Positions 16,194-24,375 of a stretch of 43,567 nt of DNA are shown here, in pieces. The DNA is taken from contig NZ_JBAKHX010000070.1 of the NCBI RefSeq assembly GCF_036906915.1, positions 1 through 43,567 on the forward strand, given 5' to 3'. Source of the DNA: Phytohabitans sp036906915 (GTDB lineage Bacteria; Actinomycetota; Actinomycetes; Mycobacteriales; Micromonosporaceae). Within the stretch, counting starts at the first letter, position 1; every line of letters starts with the position of its first letter. The notes beneath the pieces were generated by a model that was given only the letters and a program-made list of their open reading frames with translations, did not search any database and was not told the DNA's origin. Made by a program: the position numbers and the translations under genes.

Positions 16194-17303
16194 ATGAGAC
16201 TCTGCAAGATGAACCTCGTGAGGCGGCAGCTGGCGCAGGACGGCATCCTCGCTGCGGTGCTGGTCGGGATCGGGCTGGTCGGCACCACGGGCGCCGGAGG
16301 GCTCCAGGACATCCGGGTCACCTGGTGGATGTACGCGCTGGTCGTGATCGCCGCGCTGACCCTGGTGGTGCGGCGCCTGAACCCGCTGGGCACGGTCGCG
16401 GTGGTGGCGGTCGTGGCCTCGGCGTACCTGGTGGGTGGCGGTCCGTTGGGGCCGATCCTGATCTCGTTCCTGATCGCCGTCTACACGGTCGCGCGGCACC
16501 GCCCGACCCGCGAGGCGGCGATCTGGACGGGGGCGGCCCTGGCGATCCTGATGGCGCACATCCTGGTCGACGGGGAGATCGGCGACGTGATCCCGGCGTC
16601 GGCGTGGGCGGTGGTGCCGTTCGCGGTGGGCGTCACCGTCCGGCTCAGCAGGGAGGCCGCCGCCCGAAACCGAGCCGAGCTGGCCCGCCAGTACGCCGAC
16701 GAGGAACGGCTGCGGGTCGCCCAGGAGGTGCACGACGTGGTTGGCCACGGGCTTTCGGCGATCAACATGCAGGCCGAGATCGCGCTGCACCTGCTGCCCA
16801 AACGCCCCGAGCAGGCCGAGGCCGCGCTGAACGCGATCAGCCGCACCAGCCGCGAGGCGCTCGACGAGCTGCGGGTCACGCTGGCGCTGGTACGCCGGCC
16901 GCGAGGCGACGAGACCCGCGCCGCCATCGCTGGACTGGCACGCCTCGACGCACTGGTGGCCCGGATGTCCGAGACCGGCGTGGCGGTGACGGTGGAGGTC
17001 ACCGGCGAGCGGCGCGACCTGCCGGTGGTGATCGACCTGGCCGCGTACCGGGTGGTCCAGGAGTCGTTGACCAACGTGCTCCGGCACGCCGGGGCGGCCA
17101 CCGCTACGGTGCGGTTGGCGTACAAGACGGAGGAGATCACCGTGGAGGTCACGGATACCGGGCGCACCGCCGCCGCACCGTCGGGCGGCGGGCACGGCCT
17201 GGCCGGCATGCGGGAACGCGTCGACGCGCTGGGTGGCGAGTTCGACGCCGGGCCGATGCCGGGCGGCGGCTTCCGCGTGTACGCGAGGCTGCCGCTCTCA
17301 TGA
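16194..17303 (+). CDS. Sensor histidine kinase (HisKA_3 type)
   Basis: Two-component sensor of 369 residues. The first ~150 residues contain four to five membrane helices without a large outer loop, suggesting that it senses membrane state or the neighbouring transporter rather than a soluble ligand. The phosphorylation segment is EVHDVVGHGLSAINMQ with the His acceptor. The catalytic ATPase domain shows ESLTNVLRHAG (N box) and GGGHGLAGMRERV (G box). ATG 16194 has GCGAGGG close upstream; ATG 16209 is an alternative. Its stop overlaps the response regulator ATG (ATGA, 17300-17303), so the pair is translationally coupled. Confidence 0.95.
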   Translation: MRLCKMNLVRRQLAQDGILAAVLVGIGLVGTTGAGGLQDIRVTWWMYALVVIAALTLVVRRLNPLGTVAVVAVVASAYLVGGGPLGPILISFLIAVYTVARHRPTREAAIWTGAALAILMAHILVDGEIGDVIPASAWAVVPFAVGVTVRLSREAAARNRAELARQYADEERLRVAQEVHDVVGHGLSAINMQAEIALHLLPKRPEQAEAALNAISRTSREALDELRVTLALVRRPRGDETRAAIAGLARLDALVARMSETGVAVTVEVTGERRDLPVVIDLAAYRVVQESLTNVLRHAGAATATVRLAYKTEEITVEVTDTGRTAAAPSGGGHGLAGMRERVDALGGEFDAGPMPGGGFRVYARLPLS

Positions 17304-17956
17304 TCCGGGTACTGATCGCCGACGACCAGGACCTGGTGCGCCTCGGGCTGCGCACCCTTTTGGAGAGCGAAGACGACATGGCGGTGGCCGGCGAGGCGGC
17401 CGACGGCCTCGCGGCGGTCGAGATGGCGCGGCGCGAGCGCCCCGACGTGATCCTCATGGATGTGCGGATGCCCGGCATCGACGGCATCGAGGCGACCCGC
17501 CGCATCGGGGCCGACGCGTCGCTGGCGGAGACCCGCGTGATCGTGTTGACGACGTTCGAGCTGGACGAGTACGTGTTCGACGCGCTCCGGTACGGCGCCA
17601 GCGGCTTCCTGATCAAGGACACCAAGCCGGCCGAGCTGCTGCGTGCCGTCAGGCTGGTCGCCGAGGGCGAGGCGCTGCTGTCGCCGTCGGTCACCCGGCG
17701 GGTGGTACGCGAGTTCGCGACCCGCCCGAGTCGGGCCTCCAAGCCCCACCCGCAGCTGGGCATGCTCACCGAGCGGGAGCGGGAGATCGTCGGGCTGGTC
17801 GGCGAAGGGCTGAGCAACGACGAGATCGCCGAGCGATTGGTGGTGAGCCCCGCGACCGCCCGCACCCACGTCAGTCGCGCCATGATCAAGCTAGGTGCCC
17901 GCGACCGCGCCCAGCTGGTCGTCTTCGCGTACCAGTCCGGCCTGGTCCCCCTCTAG
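17300..17956 (+). CDS. NarL/FixJ-type response regulator
   Basis: A 218-residue transcription regulator paired with the kinase just upstream. The receiver domain has the acidic pocket (IADDQDLV), phospho-acceptor Asp in VILMDVRMPG, switch Thr in IVLTTFE and Lys in FLIKDTKPAEL. The C-terminal LuxR-type helix-turn-helix is LTEREREIVGLVGEGLSNDE followed by IAERLVVSPATARTHVSRAM. All key residues are intact. The probable target is the transporter operon it terminates, by analogy with similar exporter-linked systems. A dispersed palindromic repeat begins 32 bp after its stop. Confidence 0.97.
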   Translation: MIRVLIADDQDLVRLGLRTLLESEDDMAVAGEAADGLAAVEMARRERPDVILMDVRMPGIDGIEATRRIGADASLAETRVIVLTTFELDEYVFDALRYGASGFLIKDTKPAELLRAVRLVAEGEALLSPSVTRRVVREFATRPSRASKPHPQLGMLTEREREIVGLVGEGLSNDEIAERLVVSPATARTHVSRAMIKLGARDRAQLVVFAYQSGLVPL

Positions 17957-17987
17957 CCCGCCCTTCCGCCCCGCCGCCGCTTTTCCG

Positions 17988-18066
17988 TCGATCAAGGGCA
18001 AACGCACGCGGTTCGATCTCTTTTCCGCGTGCATTTGCCCTTGATCGACGGACCTCTCCTTGATCG
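17988..18066 (+). repeat. Dispersed palindromic repeat, copy 2 (complete)
   Basis: The 59-bp core (17989-18047) has 23-bp arms, CGATCAAGGGCAAACGCACG... and its near-complement ending in CCCTTGATCG, around a 13-nt loop TTCGATCTCTTTT. It carries one C/A mismatch, which is a G-U pair on the other strand. A 10-nt spacer then leads to a further CCTTGATCG (18058-18066). It lies between the response regulator and ffh, in a 293-bp stretch (17957-18249) without a gene. Compared with the other copies the arms change together at the loop end (CGCGG here, CGTGG in copy 3). Confidence 0.93.
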
Positions 18067-18249
18067 GCGAGACTGCCAGCATTCCGGCGCCGTCCCCGGC
18101 CGTCTCCGGCGACCGCACCGGCCGCCGAGGCGGGCGGGGTGGCGGCGCGGGGCGGCCCACGCGGGCGGCGGGTACCCTGGCTCTGGCTGGGCGTCCTAGT
18201 GCCCAGCGTCGCCGTACCCGCTAACAAACGACAAACGGGATGTTGCGCC

Positions 18250-19803
18250 GTGTTTGACACCTTGAGCGACCGGCTCTCCGGGATCTTCACCAAGCTCCGT
18301 GGCAAGGGCCGGCTCACCGACGCCGACATCGACGCGACCGCCCGCGAGATCCGCCTCGCGCTGCTGGAGGCCGATGTCGCGCTGCCGGTGGTCAGGGCGT
18401 TCATCACGGCGCTCAAGGAGCGGGCGCGCGGTGCGGAGGTGTCGCAGGCGCTCAACCCGGCCCAGCAGGTCATCAAGATCGTGCACGAGGAGCTGGTCGG
18501 TGTCCTCGGTGGTGAGGCGCGGCGGCTCCAGTTCGCCAAGCAGCCGCCCACCGTGATCATGCTGGCGGGCCTTCAGGGTTCGGGTAAGACGACGCTCGCG
18601 GGCAAGCTGGCCCGCTGGCTCAAGGCGCAGGGCCACCAGCCGCTGCTGGTCGCCGCCGACCTCCAGCGCCCCAACGCGGTCGGTCAGCTCCAGGTTCTCG
18701 GTGGCCGCGCGGGTGTCGAGGTGTACGCGCCGGAGCCGGGCAACGGGGTCGGCGACCCGGTGCAGGTGGCGAAGGCCTCGATCGAGCACGCGCGCCGCCA
18801 GGCCCGTGACATCGTCATCGTCGACACCGCCGGCCGGCTGGGCATCGACGCCGAGATGATGGCGCAGGCGGCCGCGATCCGTGACGCGGTCGACCCGGAC
18901 GAGGTCGTGTTCGTCATCGACGCGATGGTCGGCCAGGACGCGGTCACCACGGCCGAGGCCTTCCGCGACGGGGTCGGCATCACCGGTGTCGTGCTGTCCA
19001 AGCTCGACGGTGACGCCCGGGGTGGTGCCGCGCTGTCGGTGCGGCACGTGACGGGCCAGCCGATCCTCTTCGCGTCGACCGGTGAGAAGTTGGAGGACTT
19101 CGACGTCTTCCACCCGGACCGGATGGCGAGCCGCATCCTCGGCATGGGCGACATGCTCACCCTGATCGAGCAGGCGGAGCAGGCGTTCGACTCCGATCAG
19201 AAGGAGAAGATGGCCGCCAAGCTCATGGGCGGCGAGACCTTCACCTTGGAAGACTTCCTCGATCAGCTGATCGCGGTGCGCCGGATGGGCCCGATCGCGA
19301 ACGTGCTGGCCATGATGCCGGGCATGGGCCAGATGAAGGACCAGCTGGCGGAGCTCGACGACAAGCACTTCGACCGCGTCACCGCGATCATCCGTTCGAT
19401 GACACCGAGCGAGCGCACCAACCCGAAGATCATCAACGGCTCCCGCCGCGCCCGCATCGCGAACGGATCCGGCGTCACCGTGATGGACGTCAACCAGCTG
19501 CTCAACCGCTTCACCGAGGCGCAAAAGATGATGAAGCAGATGGGCGGGATGATGGGCCTGCCCGGCGCCCGGCGCAAGGCGACCAAGTCGCCGAAGAACA
19601 AGCGCAAGGGCAGCAAGGGCGGCAACCGGCCCCGTACCAGCGGCGCCATGCCGGGCGGCATGCCAGGCGGGATGCCACAGCTCCCGCCGGGGTTCGACCC
19701 GAGCGCGCTAGGCGGCGGCGCTGGCATGCCACCCGGCTTCAAGCTCCCGAAGCTCGACTTCGGCAAGCTCGGCAAGAAGAAGCCCGACTCCGACGAGACA
19801 TGA
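18250..19803 (+). CDS. ffh: Signal recognition particle protein Ffh
   Basis: SRP54 GTPase, 517 residues, which binds signal peptides and SRP RNA and docks with FtsY (5503). The N domain begins FDTLSDRLSGIFTKLRGKGR. G domain motifs: GLQGSGKTTLAGK, ADLQRPNAVGQL, DTAGRLGID, SKLDGDARGG. The M domain carries the RNA-binding segment (MTPSERTNPKIINGSRRARI) and Met-rich signal-peptide groove (MMKQMGGMMGLPG). A Gly/Met/Pro-rich C-terminal tail of ~70 residues (MPGGMPGGMPQLPPGF) is usual for actinomycetes. The GTG at 18250 matches the family N-terminus. The amidohydrolase ATG overlaps the stop (ATGA). Confidence 0.98.
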   Translation: MFDTLSDRLSGIFTKLRGKGRLTDADIDATAREIRLALLEADVALPVVRAFITALKERARGAEVSQALNPAQQVIKIVHEELVGVLGGEARRLQFAKQPPTVIMLAGLQGSGKTTLAGKLARWLKAQGHQPLLVAADLQRPNAVGQLQVLGGRAGVEVYAPEPGNGVGDPVQVAKASIEHARRQARDIVIVDTAGRLGIDAEMMAQAAAIRDAVDPDEVVFVIDAMVGQDAVTTAEAFRDGVGITGVVLSKLDGDARGGAALSVRHVTGQPILFASTGEKLEDFDVFHPDRMASRILGMGDMLTLIEQAEQAFDSDQKEKMAAKLMGGETFTLEDFLDQLIAVRRMGPIANVLAMMPGMGQMKDQLAELDDKHFDRVTAIIRSMTPSERTNPKIINGSRRARIANGSGVTVMDVNQLLNRFTEAQKMMKQMGGMMGLPGARRKATKSPKNKRKGSKGGNRPRTSGAMPGGMPGGMPQLPPGFDPSALGGGAGMPPGFKLPKLDFGKLGKKKPDSDET

Positions 19804-20876
19804 TTGGCCACCTCCGGGGCGTCCTGCTGCCTGACGACGAGGAGCGCGACCTCTGGTTCGTCGACGACCGGGTCACGTTCGAGCCGGTTCCGGGCGCGAC
19901 CACGATCGCCGACGGCGGATACATCGTGCCGGGGCTGGTCGACGCGCACTGCCACATCGGCATCGCGCCGGGCGGCGCCCCGATCGGCGATATCGCCCAG
20001 GCGAAGGAGCTGGCCGCCAAGGACCGCGATGCCGGGGTGCTCGCCATTCGAGACGCCGGTTCGCCGTACCCGTACCCCCAACTCGACGACGACCCCGACG
20101 TGCCGCGACTGGCGCGTGCGGGCCGGCATGTCGCGCCGCCGAAGCGCTACCTGCGCGACATCGGCGTCGAGGTCGGCGCCCCGGACGTGCCCGCGGCGGT
20201 GGCCGCGCAGGCGCGCGCGGGCAACGGGTGGGTCAAGCTCGTGGGCGACTGGATCGACCGGTCGGTAGGCGACCTCGCGCCGGCGTGGGACGCCGAGACG
20301 CTGGCGGCGGCGGTGCGCGCCGCGCAGGGCGCGGGTGCGCGGATCACCGCGCACACCTTCTCCGAGGAGGCGGTCGCGGTCCTGGTGCGTGCCGGCATCG
20401 ACTGCGTCGAGCACGGCACGGGGCTCTCGCTCGACCTGGTCGACGAGATGGCGCGGCGAGGCACCGCACTGGTGCCTACCATGATCAATATCGCGACCTT
20501 CGGCGACATCGCGGCGCGGGCGGAGGAGAAATTCCCCGTGTACGCGGGCCACATGCGCGCCCTCGGCGATGGGTTCCCGGCGGTGGTGCGGGCGGCGTAC
20601 GAGGCCGGCGTGCCGATCTACGTAGGCACCGACGCGGGCGGTGGCATCGCGCACGGCCGGGTGGCCGACGAGATGCTGAGCCTGCACTTCGCCGGAATGA
20701 GCGCGATCGACGTACTGCGGGCCGCCTCCTGGGGTGCCCGCGAATGGCTCGGCTTCCCGGGCCTGGTCGAGGGCGGCCTCGCCGACCTGGTGGTCTACGA
20801 GGCCGACCCCCGCCAGGACCTGCGGGTGGTGCGCGCGCCGCTCCGGATCGTGCTGCGCGGCCGCGTCGTCGGATAG
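19800..20876 (+). CDS. Metal-dependent amidohydrolase
   Basis: A 358-residue hydrolase of the amidohydrolase superfamily (imidazolonepropionase/prolidase-like branch). Metal ligands appear in order: VDAHCHIGI (HxH), WVKLVGDW (candidate bridging Lys), ITAHTFSEEA (His), CVEHGTGL (His) and IYVGTDAGGG (Asp). A short beta domain is built from both ends (TTIADGGYIVPGLV; VEGGLADLVVYEADPRQDL), as is normal. The start codon overlaps the ffh stop by four bases, so it is read from the ffh message. It converges on the next gene with 7 bp between. Substrate unknown; a cyclic amide or peptide is typical of the family. Confidence 0.93.
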   Translation: MIGHLRGVLLPDDEERDLWFVDDRVTFEPVPGATTIADGGYIVPGLVDAHCHIGIAPGGAPIGDIAQAKELAAKDRDAGVLAIRDAGSPYPYPQLDDDPDVPRLARAGRHVAPPKRYLRDIGVEVGAPDVPAAVAAQARAGNGWVKLVGDWIDRSVGDLAPAWDAETLAAAVRAAQGAGARITAHTFSEEAVAVLVRAGIDCVEHGTGLSLDLVDEMARRGTALVPTMINIATFGDIAARAEEKFPVYAGHMRALGDGFPAVVRAAYEAGVPIYVGTDAGGGIAHGRVADEMLSLHFAGMSAIDVLRAASWGAREWLGFPGLVEGGLADLVVYEADPRQDLRVVRAPLRIVLRGRVVG

Positions 20877-20883
20877 GCCGGTC

Positions 20884-22362
20884 TCAGCGCGAGGCGATGT
20901 CCCATACCCGGAAGCCGGTGCTGCCCGGGCACGCCAGCCTGCGCTCGGTCCAGGAGCAGAACCGAGGAGTCATAAGACCTTCGAGCGGGCTGTCACCCAG
21001 CTCCTGGCGCGAACCGTCGGCCGCGGTGACGCCGGCGAGCTTGCCACCGCCGAAGGACAGCAGCGTGCCGGTGGAGACCCAGGCCAGCGACGCCCGCCGG
21101 TCCTCCTCGCCGAGCAGCTGCGTGCCGTCGTGATCGAACAGCGCGCTCGACATCTCGTCTGGCTGCGCTCCCGAGCCGGTCACGAGCACCCGCGCGCCGC
21201 TGGGCAGCAGCCGTTGCGCCCCGGCCGGCGCCTGCTTGCGCCAGATTTCCAGGCCGCTGGCGACATCCACGGCGGCGATCTCCGCGGGCGCCTCCGTCGC
21301 GCCCCCATCCAGCAGGCAGATCCGGTCGCTGCCGCACGGGGCCAAGTCGTAGTAGCTGCGCCCGGATGCGGCTTTGTGCAGCTCACGTGCCGCCCCGCCG
21401 CCGTCCACCTCTGCTACCACCACCCTGTTCGGGCCCGTCCCGCGATGCGCGCCGAACAGCCGCCCGTCATAGGCCAGGTAGTGCGCGTCGGCGCCGATGC
21501 CGACCCCCGGGCGGGTGGACCGCACCGCGCCGGTGGCCGAATCCCGCACCACGAGTGCTCCACCGGCGGTGATCTGCAGCATCCGGGGGTCGCTCAGGTG
21601 CGCGGGGAACGCGCCGTTCGAACTGCCCGGCAGGGGGTCGGCCGGGCCGTACATGCCCAGGCTCGCCACCGGAGGATCGGCCGGGGGCGCCTCGTCCCAC
21701 ACGACCCGGCCGGTGCTCCAGTCGCGTGCCGAGATGGCGCCGGCCTCGGTCACGTGCACAAGGGCGGAGTCGTAGAAGAGCAGGTCGTCGCCGTTCATGT
21801 CGAATGGAAGCTCCCAACGCACCCGGCCGGTGTCCGGGTCGACCACGTACAGCAGCTGGTCCGGGACCGTGCCGTCGTTGTGCTCCCCGATCGCCAGCAG
21901 GGCCTGGGGCACCGCGATGATGCCGTTCGAGTCGTCGAACTCGCCGAGCGTGCGTGCCGGCCAGGCGGCCTTCCCGGTCTCCAGGTCGGCGGCGGCCACC
22001 CGCAGCGTGCCGTCCTCCTCCTGCCAGCCGGCGTACGCGCGGTTCCCGGCGATCGCGGTCAGCCCGAAGCGGACCTGCTGGTCGCCGTACCGGATCTCCT
22101 TGCCGAGCGGGCGCGCCGGGCCGAGCTGGACCGGCCCGTCCGGCGGTGGGGCCACCGGTTCGGGGCCAGCCGCGTCGCGCGCCAGCCACGATCCTCCGGT
22201 CAGGCCGGCGGCGAGCGCGCCAGCCGTCGCGAGGCCGGCCGCGACCAGCTGGGTGCGCCGGCGGCGCTCGCCCCGATGGCGGGCGGTCGACGGATCGCCC
22301 AGCGGGATCCCGTCGGCGTCACGGCCGAGCGCGGTGAACATGCGTTCCAGATCAGTCGACAT
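20884..22362 (-). CDS. Membrane-anchored beta-propeller (PQQ-like) protein, possible sigma-factor partner
   Basis: A 492-residue protein with a basic cytoplasmic N-terminus (~36 residues), one membrane helix (QLVAAGLATAGALAAGLTGG) and a large outer domain of repeated blade-like units such as LYVVDPDTGRVRWELPFD, AISARDWSTGRVVWDEAP and AAVDVASGLEIWRKQAP, typical of PQQ-like propellers. Its start overlaps the sigma factor gene by 11 nt, so the two are co-translated. Membrane proteins encoded this way after SigE-family sigma factors may act as their anti-sigma or sensor, but no known anti-sigma motif is visible in the short N-terminus, so this is inference. Confidence 0.87.
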   Translation of the reverse strand: MSTDLERMFTALGRDADGIPLGDPSTARHRGERRRRTQLVAAGLATAGALAAGLTGGSWLARDAAGPEPVAPPPDGPVQLGPARPLGKEIRYGDQQVRFGLTAIAGNRAYAGWQEEDGTLRVAAADLETGKAAWPARTLGEFDDSNGIIAVPQALLAIGEHNDGTVPDQLLYVVDPDTGRVRWELPFDMNGDDLLFYDSALVHVTEAGAISARDWSTGRVVWDEAPPADPPVASLGMYGPADPLPGSSNGAFPAHLSDPRMLQITAGGALVVRDSATGAVRSTRPGVGIGADAHYLAYDGRLFGAHRGTGPNRVVVAEVDGGGAARELHKAASGRSYYDLAPCGSDRICLLDGGATEAPAEIAAVDVASGLEIWRKQAPAGAQRLLPSGARVLVTGSGAQPDEMSSALFDHDGTQLLGEEDRRASLAWVSTGTLLSFGGGKLAGVTAADGSRQELGDSPLEGLMTPRFCSWTERRLACPGSTGFRVWDIASR

Positions 22363-22867
22363 CCGCGGAACCTCCTCGTACCGGCTGTGGCACCAAGTCG
22401 CCGAGGGCAGCGGCGAGGCCGGCTCGCCCCCGGGAGAGCCAGGACTTGACCGTGCCGGCGGTCGCGCCGGTCTCGGCCGCGATCTCGGCGACCGAGCGGT
22501 CCAGCAGGTAGTGCAGCGCGAGCGCCCGGCGGTGCGCCGCCGGCAGCGTGCGCATGGCTTTCACGAGCAGCACCGTGTCTTCCGAGGGCGGCGCGGCGGG
22601 CGCCGGTGGCCGGGACGCGGCGGCGCGGGCCCGGCGTACGCCCAGGTGTCGCCAGCGGTCGGTGGCCAGGCGGGTTACCACCAGCCGCAGCCACGCCTCG
22701 GTGTCGTCGTACCGGCTCACCCGCCGCCAGCGCTGCCACGCGCGTGCGTACGCCTCCTGCAATAGATCCTGGGCCTCTGCCGGGTCGCCGGTCAGCCCGT
22801 ACGCATAGCGCAGCAGGCGTCTGGATGTGTCCCGGTAGAACGCGTCGAACCCGTCGGCCTCCGCCAT
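22352..22867 (-). CDS. SigE-family ECF RNA polymerase sigma factor
   Basis: A 171-residue extracytoplasmic-function sigma factor. Region 2 is FDAFYRDTSRRLLRYAYGLT then AEAQDLLQEAYARAWQRW. Region 4 is MRTLPAAHRRALALHYLLDR then SVAEIAAETGATAGTVKSWL with the recognition helix. Size and motif spacing fit the SigE subfamily abundant in Micromonosporaceae and Streptomyces. ATG 22867 is preferred (AGAGG upstream); a GTG two codons earlier is possible. It overlaps the membrane propeller gene downstream, which may regulate it. A short palindrome lies 18 bp upstream. The regulon is unknown. Confidence 0.94.
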   Translation of the reverse strand: MAEADGFDAFYRDTSRRLLRYAYGLTGDPAEAQDLLQEAYARAWQRWRRVSRYDDTEAWLRLVVTRLATDRWRHLGVRRARAAASRPPAPAAPPSEDTVLLVKAMRTLPAAHRRALALHYLLDRSVAEIAAETGATAGTVKSWLSRGRAGLAAALGDLVPQPVRGGSADVD

Positions 22868-22884
22868 CCCCACCGCCTCTAAGT

Positions 22885-22905
22885 CGTGTCTCTGAGAAGG
22901 ACACG
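22885..22905. promoter_or_regulatory. Short inverted repeat between sigma factor and proS genes
   Basis: CGTGTC (22885-22890) and GACACG (22900-22905) are separated by 9 nt, in the 86-bp divergent gap. This could be an operator or part of the sigma gene promoter. Weak evidence: a 6-bp arm can occur by chance in DNA this GC-rich. Confidence 0.25.
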
Positions 22906-22939
22906 GGCCGGTGCCGGATCGGGTTGCGCCAGGGGTGGA

Positions 22940-22945
22940 TAGGAT
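22940..22945 (+). promoter_or_regulatory. Candidate -10 element (TAGGAT) for a leaderless proS message
   Basis: TAGGAT fits the TAnnnT -10 pattern and ends 8 nt before the proS ATG at 22954. No good Shine-Dalgarno is seen before that ATG, which fits leaderless initiation. Confidence 0.4.
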
Positions 22946-22953
22946 GCTGCCTC

Positions 22954-24375
22954 ATGGCACGCGTGCTCACTCCCCGTGCGGAGGACTTCCCCCGCTGGTA
23001 TCAGGACGTCATCGCGAAAGCGCAGCTGGCTGACAACGGCCCGGTGCGCGGCACGATGGTGATCCGCCCGACCGGCTACGCCATCTGGGAGCGCATGCAG
23101 GCCGAGATGGATGACCGGATCAAGGTGGCAGGCGCGGAAAACGCGTACTTCCCGCTCTTCATCCCGGAGAGTTACCTGCGCCGGGAGGCCGAGCACGTCG
23201 AGGGCTTCTCGCCCGAGCTGGCGGTGGTCACGCACGGTGGCGGCAAGCAGCTTGCCGAGCCGGTCGTGGTGCGCCCCACCAGTGAGACCGTGATCGGCGA
23301 GTTCATGGCCAAGTGGATCGACTCGTACCGGGATCTGCCGCTGCTGCTCAACCAGTGGGCCAACGTGGTGCGGTGGGAGCTGCGGCCGCGGATCTTCCTG
23401 CGCACCAGCGAGTTCCTCTGGCAGGAGGGGCACACGGCGCACGCCACCGAGGCCGACGCGCGCGCCTACGCCCGCAAGATCCTGCACGAGGTGTACGAGG
23501 ACTTCATGGTCGGAGTGCTCGGCATCCCCGTGCTGGTGGGGCGCAAGACGGCCGGCGAGCGGTTCGCGGGCGCCACCAACACCTACACGCTCGAAGGCAT
23601 GATGGGCGACGGCAAGGCGCTGCAGCTGGGCACGTCGCACGAGCTGGGGCAGAACTTCGCCCGCGCCTTCGACATCACCTACTCGTCGGCGACCGGCGGC
23701 CAGGAGCACGCCTGGACCACGAGCTGGGGCACGTCGACCCGCATGCTGGGTGGTCTGATCATGTGCCACGGCGACGACAACGGGTTGCGCGTGCCGCCGA
23801 GGCTGGCGCCCGTGCAGGCGTACGTGATGATCGTCAAGGATAGCGACGGCGGTGCCCTCGGGAGCGTGGCAGGGGCGGCGTCGAAACTTCGAGACGCCCT
23901 GCGCGACGCCGGGGTCCGGGTCGGGTTCGACGACCGGGTCGACACGCCGTTCGGCCGCCGCGCCGTCGATGCCGAACTCAAGGGCTATCCGGTACGCGTC
24001 GAGGTGGGCCCCCGCGACCTCGCGGCGGGTAACGCGGTCGTGGTGCGCCGCACCGACGGCTCTAAGACGCCGGTGGCGGTGCCCGACGTGGTGTCGCGCG
24101 TGCTCGCCGCGCTGGAGGCCGACCAGCAGACCCTGCACGACGAGGCGCTGGCGCTGCGCGAGTCGCGCACCGTCGAGGTCTCTTCGCTGGCCGACGCGAT
24201 CGAGGCGTCGAGCACCGGTTGGGCGCGGGTGCCGTGGTCGCAAGTGGGCCCGGCGGGCGAGGCCGAGGCCAACGGCAAGGGCGTGACTGTGCGGTGCCTG
24301 GTGCGCGCAGACGGTTCCGTACCGGATTCCGAGGACGAGCCCGACCTGGTGGCGGTCCTGGCGCGCGCGTACTGA
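22954..24375 (+). CDS. proS: Prolyl-tRNA synthetase, archaeal/eukaryote-like short form
   Basis: Charges tRNA-Pro with proline. The 473-residue class II enzyme has motif 1 around MDDRIKVAGAENAYFPLFIP, motif 2 RWELRPRIFLRTSEFLWQEG and motif 3 region GGLIMCHGDDNGLRVPPRLA. It lacks the ~180-residue editing insertion of the usual bacterial ProRS and has the shape of the archaeal/eukaryotic type with an anticodon domain and C-terminal extension. Of the Cys residues that bind zinc in archaeal enzymes only one is visible near the C-terminus (VTVRCLV), so zinc binding is probably lost. Whether the genome also has a long bacterial-type proS cannot be seen here. The stop overlaps the next ATG (TGATG). 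Confidence 0.95.
   Translation: MARVLTPRAEDFPRWYQDVIAKAQLADNGPVRGTMVIRPTGYAIWERMQAEMDDRIKVAGAENAYFPLFIPESYLRREAEHVEGFSPELAVVTHGGGKQLAEPVVVRPTSETVIGEFMAKWIDSYRDLPLLLNQWANVVRWELRPRIFLRTSEFLWQEGHTAHATEADARAYARKILHEVYEDFMVGVLGIPVLVGRKTAGERFAGATNTYTLEGMMGDGKALQLGTSHELGQNFARAFDITYSSATGGQEHAWTTSWGTSTRMLGGLIMCHGDDNGLRVPPRLAPVQAYVMIVKDSDGGALGSVAGAASKLRDALRDAGVRVGFDDRVDTPFGRRAVDAELKGYPVRVEVGPRDLAAGNAVVVRRTDGSKTPVAVPDVVSRVLAALEADQQTLHDEALALRESRTVEVSSLADAIEASSTGWARVPWSQVGPAGEAEANGKGVTVRCLVRADGSVPDSEDEPDLVAVLARAY

Noticed and set aside
20734..22449. Forward open frame of 571 residues across the beta-propeller gene
   Set aside because: Antisense shadow of a co-translated, membrane-anchored protein with clear repeats.
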